This document shows, one piece after another, positions 23,706-33,614 of a stretch of DNA of 60,232 nt (position 1 is its first letter; every line of letters starts with the position of its first letter). Under the pieces are notes generated by a model. The model saw only the letters and a program-made list of their open reading frames with translations, was not told the DNA's origin and searched no databases. The stretch comes from an uncultured Desulfobulbaceae bacterium (GTDB lineage: Bacteria > Desulfobacterota > Desulfobulbia > Desulfobulbales > BM004). The stretch lies in assembly GCA_947258675.1 (NCBI GenBank), contig CAMYJP010000009.1:1-60232 (forward strand). The letters run 5' to 3'. The position numbers and the translations under genes were made by a program.

Positions 23706-24920
23706 ATGTCCGGAAAAGTAGCTGCCATCATCCCTGCCGCCGGTAAGGGTCTTCGGATGGGATTAAATATCCCAAAACAGTTTAGTGAACTTTGTGGACT
23801 ACCCATTCTCGTTCGGACAGTTCATGCTTTTCAAAATATTTCAGATATCAAAACTATAATACTTGCCATCCCGCCGGATTATTATCATGAAGCAAAAGAT
23901 CTGATTCATAGATATAGGCTTAAAGAAATTGAAGCTGATCTGGTAATAGTTAAAGGAGGACAATCCCGGCAAGAATCAGTTAAAATCGGCTTACAATATA
24001 TACCGACGGAGACAGAATTGGTCCTTGTGCATGATTGCGCGAGGCCGCTGGTTACAGAAGATCTCATTTTGGCTTGCCTGCAGAAGGCCAGGGAAAGCGG
24101 TGCTGCTATGGCGGCAATACCGGTAAGTGATACTCTTAAAATGGTATCTGATGAGAAAAAAGTACTTAAGACAACAGATCGACGTAATCTTTGGCAGGCC
24201 CAGACTCCGCAAGTAGCTCAAGTTGCTCTCTTAATAAACGCCTATGCTCAAGCAGAAAAGAGAGATTTCACTGGAACAGATGAGGCTTCACTGCTCGAAC
24301 ATATGGGAGTCCCGGTTACAATAGTCAACGGTTCGGAAAGCAATATTAAGATTACCCGCAAGGAAGATTTCAATATGGCAGAGGCAATCCTTATGCAAGC
24401 CGAAAGCAAAAAAAAGCGCGCTTCTGATTCAGGTGACATCAGGATCGGTCATGGGTATGACGCCCACCAGCTTTCCAAGAAACGACCACTGGTATTGGGG
24501 GGAGTTACTATACCACATTCTTCGGGTCTTTTAGGCCATTCCGATGCAGACGTCCTGACCCATGCATTATGTGATGCTGTTCTTGGAGCTGCAGGAGCTG
24601 GTGATATTGGTATACATTTTCCGAATACTGATCAGAAATATAAAAATATCCACAGCATAGAGTTACTGGAACATGTTATTGAAATTGCAAAAAAAAAGGG
24701 GTTTATCCTAGTGAACTGCGACCTTACTGTTATAGCCCAACAACCGAGGCTGTCACCTTTCTTAGGACAGATGCAGAAGCAACTGGCGAATGGCTGCAAA
24801 GTGAATGCCGTCTGTATTAACATTAAAGCAACAACCACTGAAAATCTTGGTTTTACTGGCCGGGAAGAAGGGATTGCCGCTCATGCTGTAGTCTTATTAA
24901 GACGATTTCATACATCATAA
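23706..24920 (+). CDS. ispDF: Bifunctional IspD-IspF isoprenoid enzyme
   Basis: A 404-residue fusion of two non-consecutive MEP-pathway enzymes. IspD (residues 1-225) couples CTP to methylerythritol phosphate: IIPAAGKGLRMGLNIPKQF, VHDCARPLVTEDLI, and TGTDEASLLEHMG. IspF (about residues 245-404) makes MEcPP: IRIGHGYDAHQLSKKRPLVL, GHSDADVLTHALCDAVLGA, GDIGIHFPNTD, and the C-terminal TTENLGFTGREEGIAA. The linker is ESKKKRASDSGD. It has no strong ribosome site and begins 24 nt after the RNase P RNA. Confidence 0.95.
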   Translation: MSGKVAAIIPAAGKGLRMGLNIPKQFSELCGLPILVRTVHAFQNISDIKTIILAIPPDYYHEAKDLIHRYRLKEIEADLVIVKGGQSRQESVKIGLQYIPTETELVLVHDCARPLVTEDLILACLQKARESGAAMAAIPVSDTLKMVSDEKKVLKTTDRRNLWQAQTPQVAQVALLINAYAQAEKRDFTGTDEASLLEHMGVPVTIVNGSESNIKITRKEDFNMAEAILMQAESKKKRASDSGDIRIGHGYDAHQLSKKRPLVLGGVTIPHSSGLLGHSDADVLTHALCDAVLGAAGAGDIGIHFPNTDQKYKNIHSIELLEHVIEIAKKKGFILVNCDLTVIAQQPRLSPFLGQMQKQLANGCKVNAVCINIKATTTENLGFTGREEGIAAHAVVLLRRFHTS

Positions 24921-24980
24921 TCAATAAAAACAATCAGCTTGTCCTGATGATTATATACGGAGATCTTCAGACGAGACATT

Positions 24981-25517
24981 TTAATCAAGAGGATAAGATG
25001 CCTCAATAGTATGTATAGCCCCTTTGGGAGTAAGTTTGCTGGAGTAAAGCAGAAAATTTTTTACTTCAAATGGATGTGTTTCAAACAGACCATTACCGGC
25101 AAGGAAGGAGCCCAACCTATTTGCAGGTGTATTCTTCAGTCTTGCCAGAGTAATATGAGGAGCGAATTTCCTACCTTCCGGCGCTAAACCTGTTTTTATA
25201 AGCTTGGATTCTATTCTGTTCCGAATTTTGTCCAGAAAAGGATTTTTTACAATTCCTACCCACAAAACTCTGGGAGACTTTCGAGGAGGAAAGTAGCCTA
25301 ATCCTTTTAGTTGAAGTTTAAAAGGTTGCATGCTAATGGAAAGCAATACTTCCTTGATGTCAAGGAATACTGCACCATCCACTTCTCCGATAAAACGTAA
25401 GGTGAGGTGCAGCTGATCCTCGTCAATCCATTTTGCCCCTGGCAAACCATAACTAATATTACTGATTTGTTTTGAAATATTGGAAGGCAGGTCTATGGCT
25501 GTAAAAAGTCTATACAT
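24981..25517 (-). CDS. thpR: RNA 2',3'-cyclic phosphodiesterase / LigT family
   Basis: 178 residues of the 2H phosphoesterase fold. The two HxTx motifs are HLTLRF (about residue 43) and HITLARL (about residue 126), forming the active site. The N-terminus MYRLFTAIDLPSNI and the GLGYFPPRKSPRVLWVGI strand are family features. It probably acts on RNA 2',3'-cyclic ends or 2'-5' linkages; physiological substrate uncertain. Convergent with ispDF across a 60-bp gap. Confidence 0.9.
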   Translation of the reverse strand: MYRLFTAIDLPSNISKQISNISYGLPGAKWIDEDQLHLTLRFIGEVDGAVFLDIKEVLLSISMQPFKLQLKGLGYFPPRKSPRVLWVGIVKNPFLDKIRNRIESKLIKTGLAPEGRKFAPHITLARLKNTPANRLGSFLAGNGLFETHPFEVKNFLLYSSKLTPKGAIHTIEASYPLD

Positions 25518-25682
25518 TTAGTTCATTGAGATAATTTGGAGAAAATGGGTCTCATTTCAATTTATGTAACTAAGCCAATGGATTTACGCATGAGAAATCC
25601 ATATTAATCTGTTGAATACTCTCAGCAGAGTATACAGCGTCTTTTTGTAATATCAAAATGGAAACAGAAGAGTACTGCCGCA

Positions 25683-26260
25683 ATGAGTCTAAAAGAAGAA
25701 CCAATTAATAATCCTATGAGATGGAAAGTGGATTGGTCAGTTATAGATACTATATTACTGGATATGGATGGTACTCTGCTCGATAAGCATTTTGATGATT
25801 TTTTTTGGGAGGACTATGTCCCTGAACAGTTTGCCCAAAAAAACGGGATTTCTGTCAAATCAGCAAAAAATAAACTCCTTCGGAAGTATAAAAAGTTGAT
25901 TTTTTAAAATATTGCAAAAGTTTTGGTAAGAGGATTCATCTAGTAACCAATGCCCATGACAAAACTCTTGCTATTAAAATGCAAAAGACAGAAATAGGAA
26001 AATACTTTGACAGAATCATCTGTTCTACCGAAGTTGGCGTAGCAAAAGAAGATCCAGAGTTCTGGGCACGGCTGGAGGCATTGTTGCAGTTTGACCGTCA
26101 ACGTACTTTACTGGCAGATGACAATGAGAGCGTGTTGTCCGCTGCGAAGCAATACGGTATGGGAAGACTCCTTTTTGTTGCAAGGCCTAGTAGTAAAGAT
26201 CCTGTTCAGTATTCATCTCGATTCCCATCCATCGTCTATTTCAAAGAGCTGATGGTTTGA
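25683..26260 (+). pseudogene. HAD phosphatase (YrfG-like), internal deletion and frameshift
   Basis: The first frame (25683-25907) holds the HAD motif I LLDMDGTLLDKHFDDFFWED and stops at KYKKLIF. A different frame resumes at 25906 with FLKYCKSFGKRIHLVTNAH (motif II), then KMQKTEIGKYFDRIICSTEVGVAK (motif III) and LLADDNESVLSAA, ending FKELMV at 26260. The about 40 residues that normally link the halves are missing, so this is a deletion rather than just a frameshift. The family, from memory, is a GMP/IMP 5'-nucleotidase. Not functional as read. Confidence 0.8.
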
Positions 26261-26495
26261 AGCATTGAGGATGTGTTTCCGCTCTTGATCAAACAAAGGA
26301 CCAAAAAATGTGAGCAAAACATCTGGTAAAGTTTTGCAGGTGCCTCATTCTCTCATGGGAGGAGCTTCAGAAGGGATTACTGAAAAACCAGAATCAAATC
26401 CATATAAACGATGCGCTTAGTGTACTGATATTTTAAGCAAGTTATTCAATTAAAGCAATCCTGGATATTCACTATACAATCATTTCAAAATCTGC

Positions 26496-26906
26496 TTATA
26501 GCTGATCCGCCAGAATTGTACAGACTATAGACCGTTTAGACCGCGGACCGTCAAACTCGCAAAAGAATATATTTTGCCATCGAGAAAGCCCCAGTTTACC
26601 GTCCATTAGAGGGATAGTCTCTGAAGGACCTACCAGGCCGGCCTTTAGGTGGGCGTCACCATTACCATCCTGTTGATCATGGAGCCAAACACCTTGGGGT
26701 ATTATTTTCCTTAAAAACTGGACTACATCGGTCTGAACACTATCATCCCAATTTTCCTGGATCATAATTGCCCCAGTTGCACCCTGAGCATATAGCGCTA
26801 CGAGACCATTGGCAATTCCTGACCGTTGCACAGCTAATTGAACTTCTGGTGTGACATCGACCAGTTCTTCTCGCTGTCGAGTTATGATAAATATGGTATC
26901 CCGCAT
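26496..26906 (-). CDS. YjbQ / UPF0047-family protein
   Basis: 136 residues. Family motifs: GLVALYAQGATGAIMIQENW, the metal-binding GDAHLKAGLVGPSETIPLMD, KLGLSRWQNIFFCEFDGPRS and a C-terminal strand. E. coli YjbQ has weak thiamine phosphate synthase activity; the real substrate is unsettled. The usual NHHxxQ-like His cluster is represented by GNGDAH here, so metal binding looks retained. It stands alone. The 235 bp between the broken HAD gene and this gene's stop have no clear gene. Confidence 0.85.
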   Translation of the reverse strand: MRDTIFIITRQREELVDVTPEVQLAVQRSGIANGLVALYAQGATGAIMIQENWDDSVQTDVVQFLRKIIPQGVWLHDQQDGNGDAHLKAGLVGPSETIPLMDGKLGLSRWQNIFFCEFDGPRSKRSIVCTILADQL

Positions 26907-27119
26907 AAATTTAACCCAATAAAAGGTATTTTATTCAAATTTCGCCTTTGCTGTTAAACCAATTTTTCTTCAATATCGATTACTCAGTCTCATACAATAT
27001 AATCTCCTTGCTTCATACTTTTAACTGGTTATTTATTGGGGTAGGACATTACAGAAATCGGTTTGAATCATTCTGATCGAATTTTAATTCTTGTTTTTCT
27101 AAATTTCTAAGTGCTTGAA
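26907..27119. other. Intergenic region, no gene seen
   Basis: The first 210 bp of the 310-bp gap between the divergent YjbQ-family and fmdB-like genes. Only short chance frames are present. The inverted repeat and promoter that follow are listed separately. Confidence 0.4.
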
Positions 27120-27180
27120 GTCAAGAGAGTCACGAAAGTTTTCAGTCCCTCTTGACAAGAAAGTAATCAGTTCTTAATTA
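27120..27180 (+). promoter_or_regulatory. Inverted repeat overlapping a predicted promoter before the FmdB-type gene
   Basis: GTCAAGAG (27120-27127) and CTCTTGAC (27149-27156) form an 8-bp inverted repeat. The right arm carries the -35 TTGACA (27152-27157). A 17-nt spacer leads to TAATTA (27175-27180) as -10. The repeat therefore straddles the promoter and could be an operator; no regulator gene is adjacent. The FmdB-type ATG is 37 nt further on. Confidence 0.5.
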
Positions 27181-27216
27181 AAAAGAACCTTAAATTTTTA
27201 TGAACGGAGAGTAAAA

Positions 27217-27438
27217 ATGCCCATTTTTGAATTCATTTGCAATAAATGTGAGAATCAATTTGAAACTATTGTGACATCAACCAAGGATCAAAATGATGTT
27301 GCCTGTAGGAAATGTGGCAGCAAAAATATCGAGAAAATAATTTCCTCAACTAGTAGTTATAGGATGTCTTCTTCCAGCTCCCATGTGCCTTTGGGCTCTG
27401 GCCTTAACGGCTGTAACTCCCGATCGGGATTTTCCTGA
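27217..27438 (+). CDS. FmdB-type zinc-ribbon protein
   Basis: 73 residues with the Cys pairs CNKCENQF and CRKCGSKN, the zinc ribbon of putative regulatory FmdB proteins; a Ser-rich low-complexity tail follows (STSSYRMSSSSSHVP). GGAGAGTAAAA precedes the ATG. Family members are linked to formamidase or formylmethanofuran genes in methylotrophs and methanogens, but none of these is nearby, so no function is assigned. It has its own predicted promoter. Confidence 0.85.
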   Translation: MPIFEFICNKCENQFETIVTSTKDQNDVACRKCGSKNIEKIISSTSSYRMSSSSSHVPLGSGLNGCNSRSGFS

Positions 27439-27505
27439 AAGTAGTTGCCTCAGGCCTGTAAGGCCTTTCATTATCATTAGATTCATAACATCCTGCAATT
27501 GAGAT

Positions 27506-28201
27506 ATGAAATTCAACCAGCAGTTACAGCCTGCTGTATTACTTCGGCGTTATAAACGATTTCTAGCCGACGTACGCCTCCCAGATGGCAAGGAGATCAC
27601 GGTTCACTGTCCAAATTCCGGTAGCATGCTTGGATGCTCATCACCTGGAAGCCGGGTGATGATTTCTGCTGCAGCGAACCCAAAACGAAAATATTCCTAT
27701 ACACTGGAATTAGTTATAGTCGGTGAGTGCTGGGTAGGTATCAATACCAGCAGGACAAATCATCTTGTTCACGAAGCCTTTGAAAAGGGCAGAATTACGG
27801 AATTCAAAAGTATTGAGCATATAGAAAGAGAAGTGAAGACATCAGCACACACTCGTTTGGACTTTAAACTGGTCACTGCTGACAAAAACATCTATGTGGA
27901 GGTTAAGAACTGCACGTTGGTTGAGCATGGAATCGCCATGTTCCCGGATGCAGTTACCTCGCGAGGCACCAAGCATCTTCATGAACTCCTTGCATTAAAA
28001 CAGGCTGGAAATGAGGCGGCAGTATTGTTTTGTATCCAGAGGCAGGATTCGGAATCTTTTTCCCCAGCATGCAAGATTGACCCCAGATATGCTGAGACTC
28101 TTGCCGAAGTCCAACGATCTGGAGTTATGGTGCTCGCTTATGAAGCGGCTGTCTCTCCAGAAACAATAGAGATTACTAGCTCCTTGCCGGTAAGAATGTG
28201 A
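27506..28201 (+). CDS. sfsA: Sugar fermentation stimulation protein family
   Basis: 231 residues of the SfsA family. Conserved blocks: [47 protein letters not shown], and the PD-(D/E)XK-like nuclease core [20 protein letters not shown] followed by [16 protein letters not shown]. The family is named for E. coli maltose regulation and is a nucleic-acid-binding protein with a nuclease-like fold. Function in this organism is unknown. queC follows 55 bp downstream. Confidence 0.92.
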   Translation: MKFNQQLQPAVLLRRYKRFLADVRLPDGKEITVHCPNSGSMLGCSSPGSRVMISAAANPKRKYSYTLELVIVGECWVGINTSRTNHLVHEAFEKGRITEFKSIEHIEREVKTSAHTRLDFKLVTADKNIYVEVKNCTLVEHGIAMFPDAVTSRGTKHLHELLALKQAGNEAAVLFCIQRQDSESFSPACKIDPRYAETLAEVQRSGVMVLAYEAAVSPETIEITSSLPVRM

Positions 28202-28256
28202 GCAGGTTGTTTTCTTACCCTCTCCCCTCTTGCCCTTCCTTAAACGCTCCTGTATT

Positions 28257-28991
28257 ATGCTGTCTATTATGGGCAAGATTTCTGATATACCTAGGGCGGT
28301 GATTCTATTAAGTGGCGGTTTAGATTCAACCACAACATTGGCCATTGCCAGATCTGAAGGTTATCAATGTTATTGCCTGAGCTTTCGCTATGGTCAGCGG
28401 CAGGCAGTTGAACTTGAACTTGCCGAGAAAAATGCCTGGGTTTTTAATGCAAAAGAACATCTCATCCTTTCTTTGGAACTGGATAAAATAGGCGGATCAG
28501 CTCTCACAGATGATATAGAGGTTCCCAAGGACCGATCAAGTTCTGAGAGAAAACCATCAATTCCGGTAACGTATGTCCCAGGAAGGAACACTATATTTTT
28601 ATCCTATGCCATGGCCTGGGCCGAGGTACTAGGTGCTCGGGATATTTTTATCGGCATCAATGCTTTGGACTATAGTGGATACCCTGATTGCCGGCCGGAA
28701 TATCTACAAGCTTTTACCAAATTAGCCGACCTTGCGACCAAGGCTGGAACTGAAGACGGAGTTTTGCTTACCATTCATGCCCCGCTCATGCAGCTTACCA
28801 AGAAAGAAATAATTGAAAAGGGTGTTGAGTTAGGAGTTGATTACAGCATCACTCACAGTTGTTATGATCCTGATGAAGATGGACGAGCCTGTGGGGTTTG
28901 TGATGCCTGTCTGCTCAGGCTGAAAGGTTTCGAGGCGGCTGGGCTTGAGGATCCTGTTTTGTATATACCTAACCGGCCAAGATATAAATAG
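28257..28991 (+). CDS. queC: 7-cyano-7-deazaguanine synthase
   Basis: Makes preQ0 from 7-carboxy-7-deazaguanine with ATP and ammonia, for queuosine or archaeosine-type modification. The PP-loop [15 protein letters not shown] is at the N-terminus, [15 protein letters not shown] follows, and the zinc site is [23 protein letters not shown] 28257 or 28269 could be the start; neither has a ribosome site, so 28257 is provisional. The end almost abuts nagZ. queD and queE are not in the window. Confidence 0.93.
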   Translation: MLSIMGKISDIPRAVILLSGGLDSTTTLAIARSEGYQCYCLSFRYGQRQAVELELAEKNAWVFNAKEHLILSLELDKIGGSALTDDIEVPKDRSSSERKPSIPVTYVPGRNTIFLSYAMAWAEVLGARDIFIGINALDYSGYPDCRPEYLQAFTKLADLATKAGTEDGVLLTIHAPLMQLTKKEIIEKGVELGVDYSITHSCYDPDEDGRACGVCDACLLRLKGFEAAGLEDPVLYIPNRPRYK

Positions 28992-28992
28992 T

Positions 28993-29997
28993 ATGATCGA
29001 CTCTGATTTATCATCCCTCGGTAGACTCTTTATGGTCGGCCTCCCTGGAACCACGCTAGATGCTTCTACCCTGGTTCTGATTTCAGACTATGGAATAAAC
29101 AATTTCATTATTTTTTCTCGAAATGTTTCCAGTAAACAACAATTATCTCAACTCTGTAGCGATCTTCGGCAAGCTTGCCTCTGGAATGGCCTACCTGCAC
29201 CATTGATAAGTATAGACCAAGAGGGAGGCAGTGTCGCCCGCTTACCGCAACCTTTTTCCCAATTTCCAGATGCTAGAGTGTTGGCCGAGTCTGAAAATCC
29301 GGAAAAAGAAATTGAAAATTTTGCCAGAATTTGCGGTCGTGAGCTTGCAGAAATGGGTATTAATATGAACCTTGCGCCAGTGCTTGATGTTTGTGAGACT
29401 GGGCAGGGTTTTTTTATGGAACGACGTTCTTTGGGGCATGATCCTATAAAAACAGCTAAGTTAGGCTGTATGATTATTAACGAATTACAGAAAAAGGGAA
29501 TAGCCGCTTGTGGGAAGCATTTCCCTGGCTTAGGGGCAGCTATTGTTGATCCCCATCTTGAGTTACCGTTAGTAAACAGTTCGTTAGAAAAACTGCATAC
29601 CATAGATATTATTCCCTTCAAGGCGGCAATAGATGCCGGAGTTGCAGCCATCATGACTTCTCACACAATCTATCAAAGTCTGGATCCTGAAACACCCGCA
29701 ACCATGTCAGTTGTAATCCTGAACAATATGCTGAGGGTAGAGCTTGGTTATAAGGGGCCTATTATTACAGACGATCTTGAGATGGGAGCAATTGAAAAAG
29801 AAGGACCTTTGCAAGATGCGGCCTTAAGTGCATTAAAAGCCGGGGCTGATATACTGTTAATTTGCCATGATCACAGTAAGGTCTTAAAAGCATATGCTCG
29901 AATAGCTTCTGCGATAAAAGTCGATGCAGATCTAGCATTAAAACTGAAATCAAGCTACAGACGTGTAGAAGACTTGCAGAAGCGATTCACCCATTGA
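28993..29997 (+). CDS. nagZ: Beta-N-acetylhexosaminidase, GH3 (NagZ type)
   Basis: Removes N-acetylglucosamine from muropeptide fragments in peptidoglycan recycling. Visible: LGRLFMVGLPGTTL near the start, SIDQEGGSVARLPQPFSQFP, MNLAPVLDV, ERRSLGHDP, GKHFPGLGA (catalytic-loop region), MTSHTIYQ and the nucleophile Asp in ITDDLEMGAI. ATG 28993 is chosen because it follows queC directly and gives the family start; the frame extends back into queC. In the NagZ-type loop, 'DPH' here matches the usual Asp-His dyad. Convergent with pyrC. Confidence 0.92.
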   Translation: MIDSDLSSLGRLFMVGLPGTTLDASTLVLISDYGINNFIIFSRNVSSKQQLSQLCSDLRQACLWNGLPAPLISIDQEGGSVARLPQPFSQFPDARVLAESENPEKEIENFARICGRELAEMGINMNLAPVLDVCETGQGFFMERRSLGHDPIKTAKLGCMIINELQKKGIAACGKHFPGLGAAIVDPHLELPLVNSSLEKLHTIDIIPFKAAIDAGVAAIMTSHTIYQSLDPETPATMSVVILNNMLRVELGYKGPIITDDLEMGAIEKEGPLQDAALSALKAGADILLICHDHSKVLKAYARIASAIKVDADLALKLKSSYRRVEDLQKRFTH

Positions 29998-30032
29998 ATA
30001 GTATATTGATCTGACCTTTACTTTTGGCAGAA

Positions 30033-31319
30033 TTAAGCTTGATAAGTGATTTTACCGCCAACAATTGTAATTTCCGCTTTCCCTGTTAGCTTCCAGCCGA
30101 GAAAAGGTGAATTAGTGCTTTTTGAAACGACTTGATCTTCTTTGTATAGAAATTCTTTTTCTGGATCAATAACACTAATATCAGCCTCTGCCCCCAAGGA
30201 TAGGGTACCACCTTGGACGCCTAGAATTCGTGCTGGGTTTATTGAAAGTAGCTCAACCATTCTTGCCAGATCAATAACTCCTTCTCTTACAAGGGACATA
30301 GTCAGAGATATCGAAGTCTCCAAGCCGATGATACCATTGGCGGCAAGGCCAAACTCTAACTCTTTTTCAATAATAGAGTGGGGTGCATGATCAGAGGCAA
30401 CGACATCAATCGTTCCATCTTTTAGGCCTTGGCGAATTGCCTCAACATCGCTGCTTGTACGAAGTGGTGGATTCATTTTTGCTTTGGTGTCATACATAGC
30501 CACAGCTTCTTCAGTCAGAGTAAAATAATGGGGCGCGGTCTCAGCTGTGACTTTGCAGCCTTTTTCTTTGGCCCGCCTTATCAGATCAACAGATTCTTCC
30601 GTACTAATATGAGCAATATGGATTGGGTAATCGGTTAATAAGGCCAAAGAGATATCCCGGTAGACCATAATCTCTTCTGCGGCTTTAGGAATTCCATTGA
30701 GACCCAATCTTGTGGAGAGGCTCCCTTCATTCATAGCACCAGTTTGACTTAAGCAAAGATCTTCGGAATGGGTAATTACCGGAAGTTCAAAGTTACTTGC
30801 ATATTCCAAAGCCCGCCGCATAAGTTGGCTATTCGTAACTGGCCGCCCGTCATCTGACAGTGCAATAACTCCTGCTTCTTTCATATCTCCAAACTCAGCC
30901 AGAGTTTCACCTTTGCTTCCTTTGCTAATTGCACCCACTGGATATACCCTTGCCGGACCATCTGCGGAATTATTGAGTATATATTTGGTAACGGCCTGAC
31001 AGTCATTTACAGGGTTAGTATTCGGCATACAGGCAACAGCGGTAAATCCCCCTGCAGCGGCGGCTTTTGAGCCGGTATCAATAGTTTCTTTGTATTCTTC
31101 ACCAGGCTCACGAAGATGCACATGCATATCAATCAGCCCGGGTAATATTAGCTTGCCAGTACAATCAATAACCTGTTTTCCCTTGGAATCCATTTTTAGA
31201 TCGATGCCGGAGGCAGAAATTTTACCATTCTTGATTACAAGATCTCCAATTTCATCTCTGTTATTAACAGGATCAATTATTCGACCGTTTGTAAGCAGCA
31301 AGCTTTCCTTTATTTTCAT
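30033..31319 (-). CDS. pyrC: Dihydroorotase
   Basis: Cyclises carbamoyl-aspartate to dihydroorotate, third step of pyrimidine synthesis; type I (ring-metal) amidohydrolase. Metal-site motifs: IDMHVHLREPGEEYKET, GGFTAVACMPNTNPV, ITHSEDL, IAHISTEES and ASDHAPHS. 429 residues from ATG 31319; an in-frame TTG is at 31328. It lies 47-57 bp after pyrB on the same strand, so pyrB-pyrC form an operon. A carboxylated Lys is usual in the family. Confidence 0.94.
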   Translation of the reverse strand: MKIKESLLLTNGRIIDPVNNRDEIGDLVIKNGKISASGIDLKMDSKGKQVIDCTGKLILPGLIDMHVHLREPGEEYKETIDTGSKAAAAGGFTAVACMPNTNPVNDCQAVTKYILNNSADGPARVYPVGAISKGSKGETLAEFGDMKEAGVIALSDDGRPVTNSQLMRRALEYASNFELPVITHSEDLCLSQTGAMNEGSLSTRLGLNGIPKAAEEIMVYRDISLALLTDYPIHIAHISTEESVDLIRRAKEKGCKVTAETAPHYFTLTEEAVAMYDTKAKMNPPLRTSSDVEAIRQGLKDGTIDVVASDHAPHSIIEKELEFGLAANGIIGLETSISLTMSLVREGVIDLARMVELLSINPARILGVQGGTLSLGAEADISVIDPEKEFLYKEDQVVSKSTNSPFLGWKLTGKAEITIVGGKITYQA

Positions 31320-31375
31320 AGGATTCAACCGGTAACTTTTAATAAGGAGATTTTAATGGTTATCAGAAATCATGA

Positions 31376-32308
31376 TTAAGTATTGCCGATAACGAGATAA
31401 AGGAGAGCCATCCGGATAGCCACGCCATTTGTAACCTGCTCAAGAATTACTGAACGGGTACCGTCTGCAATATCAGGTGATATTTCAACTCCGCGGTTAA
31501 TTGGCCCTGGGTGCATAACAATGGCATCAGGTTTTGCCAGCTCTAGGTTGTGGCGATTTATTCCAAAAAAAGTTGCATATTCCCTTAGAGACGGCAGCAA
31601 ATGGTCCTGTTGCCGTTCTTTTTGGATACGCAGTGGCATCACAATGTCCGCATTTCTAACAGCTTCGTTAACATTGCGGCATACCGTTGCACCCAGGTGT
31701 TCAATACCCATAGGTATCATGGTTGCAGGTCCGGAAACAAAGACCTGAGCGCCCATTTTCGTGAAACCTATGATATTGGAATGCGCAACCCTGCTATGAG
31801 CGATATCACCAATAATAGCGACCTTCAAACCTCTAATCGATCCTTTATTTTCCTTTACAGTAAGCAGGTCAAGTAAGCCTTGGCTCGGATGTTCATGAGC
31901 ACCATCTCCAGCATTTATTACTGCAGACTTGGTATAATTGGCAAGTAATGCGGGTGAACCGGAAAAGGAGTGGCGAAGAATAATCACATCCGGGTTCATG
32001 GCCTCAATATTTTTGACTGTATCAATGAGGGTCTCTCCCTTTTGCGCGCTGCTGGTTGAAGCTGAGATATTAAATGTATCAGCGCTCAATCGTTTGGCTG
32101 CAATTTCAAAGGAGAGTCGAGTTCTAGTGCTTGGTTCGAAAAATAGATTGATAACAGTCTTACCACGCAAGGTGGGAACTTTTTTAATCGGGCGTAATGA
32201 AATTTCTTTGAAGGATTCTGCAAGGTGTAGGATATGGTCGATATCTTTTTCAGAAAGGTGATCGAGCCCGAGGATATACTTATGGGCAAACCTGTACTCG
32301 GATTCCAT
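31376..32308 (-). CDS. pyrB: Aspartate carbamoyltransferase catalytic subunit
   Basis: Condenses carbamoyl phosphate with aspartate. Carbamoyl-phosphate site [50 protein letters not shown], and the aspartate-side [11 protein letters not shown] and [11 protein letters not shown] are all present. 310 residues, full length. It is upstream of pyrC in the same transcript. No pyrI regulatory gene is seen, and I saw no obvious pyr attenuator in 32309-32565. Confidence 0.95.
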   Translation of the reverse strand: MESEYRFAHKYILGLDHLSEKDIDHILHLAESFKEISLRPIKKVPTLRGKTVINLFFEPSTRTRLSFEIAAKRLSADTFNISASTSSAQKGETLIDTVKNIEAMNPDVIILRHSFSGSPALLANYTKSAVINAGDGAHEHPSQGLLDLLTVKENKGSIRGLKVAIIGDIAHSRVAHSNIIGFTKMGAQVFVSGPATMIPMGIEHLGATVCRNVNEAVRNADIVMPLRIQKERQQDHLLPSLREYATFFGINRHNLELAKPDAIVMHPGPINRGVEISPDIADGTRSVILEQVTNGVAIRMALLYLVIGNT

Positions 32309-32565
32309 AATACAGCCCTTTATAGTATTTTATTTGGTTGCATTGTTTGAGTTCCTTCTCTATCCGAGTTGAAGGTGATATTTTATATCATTACAGCTTA
32401 GTTGCTCATTTTGTTATTTGCCCGGAATTCGACCAACCGCAAAGCGACATAGGATTATTTTCGAAAAATACCTGTAATGCCTTGAGTCATAAGCTATTAC
32501 TTGTTAATTATTCACAAGTATAGTTGTAAATAATTCGCTTTTGTTGTATCAAATGCACAAGTTCA

Positions 32566-33201
32566 TTAATGGATTAAGTCTCCGATCCTGCGCCATCTGA
32601 CAGGGAAAAGACTGTTTAAAGTCCAAGAGAAATTTTCTGAATTCCATGACCAATATAACATGAAGGCTTTACCTTTGACGGCACTTAGATCCACAAAACC
32701 CCAGTAGCGGCTATCGGCGCTGTTGTCACGATTATCACCCATCATAAAAAGAGAATTTTTTGGAACAATTACAGGTCCGTAGTTATCGCGGGGAGAATTA
32801 TAATGAGTTGACTTGTCAAGGTGGACACCGAATTTATCTTCAAATGGTTCGTTGTTAACAAACACCTTTTTATTTTTAATTTCAATCCGGTCACCCTCAA
32901 GACCAATGACACGTTTTATATAATCTTGTTTAGGATTTTTTGGGTATTTAAAAACAATTACATCGTTTCTGGCAGGTTTCTTGAAAGAGATGACGGTGCT
33001 GCCATTAATTGGGTTTTTAATTCCATAAATAAATTTATTAACCAGAATGTGATCACCAATTAACAGTGTTGGAATCATGGAACCAGAAGGAATCTTAAAA
33101 GCTTGAACTACAAAGGTTCTTATGAAAAGAGCAAGCAATAAAGCTATAAATATAGCCTCGACATACTCACGGACTAAAGATTTTTGTTTTTCCTTTGACA
33201 A
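32566..33201 (-). CDS. lepB: Signal peptidase I
   Basis: Membrane serine protease that removes signal peptides on the periplasmic face. One N-terminal TM (AIFIALLLALFIRTFVV), catalytic Ser41 in IPSGSMIPTL, general base Lys96 in DYIKRVIGLEGD, and the downstream MGDNRDNSADSRYWG box. 211 residues. The start is TTG 33201 with GGAG 8 nt upstream. It lies between pyrB and the pilus operon, divergent from the latter. Confidence 0.94.
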   Translation of the reverse strand: MSKEKQKSLVREYVEAIFIALLLALFIRTFVVQAFKIPSGSMIPTLLIGDHILVNKFIYGIKNPINGSTVISFKKPARNDVIVFKYPKNPKQDYIKRVIGLEGDRIEIKNKKVFVNNEPFEDKFGVHLDKSTHYNSPRDNYGPVIVPKNSLFMMGDNRDNSADSRYWGFVDLSAVKGKAFMLYWSWNSENFSWTLNSLFPVRWRRIGDLIH

Positions 33202-33614
33202 TGACTAAACTCCATGCTTACAGTGGCCGATAGTTTAAAAAGCTCAAATGCGAAATATAGTGTCTGAACCAGAAAGTTAGTAATCTATAATCCGGCAAAA
33301 TTCAAGCTGGATTACCGTTTCAGGTTCTTTTGTTTGTTTTTAAATAAATTAATTTCAAATCAGTAATAAAAGAGTATAAATAATCTGTTGTAATTAAAGG
33401 AGTATTTTCTTAAAAAAAACGGTCGGTTGTGAAGATTTATCTTGACAATTATTAGTTTTTATGTCCTCTAGGGGAAGTGGAATAAAAGACCACGTTTATC
33501 AGGAAAAAACTTTGGTTTGCTGTGGAGCAAAAATCTGACCTCCACATTATTATTCCGTCAAGTTGACTTCGTTACTGTCCAATTATTAAGCCATCATTAT
33601 CCAAATGGAGAGAC
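33202..33614. other. Divergent intergenic region before the pilus operon
   Basis: About 410 bp between lepB and pilM. TTGACA occurs at 33444, but no matching -10 is at the right distance. GGAGAG 2-8 nt before the pilM ATG is its ribosome site. No gene or RNA was recognised. Confidence 0.4.

Noticed and set aside
26261..26495. A 36-codon GTG frame after the broken HAD gene
   Set aside because: Too short, without a ribosome site, and no recognisable product.
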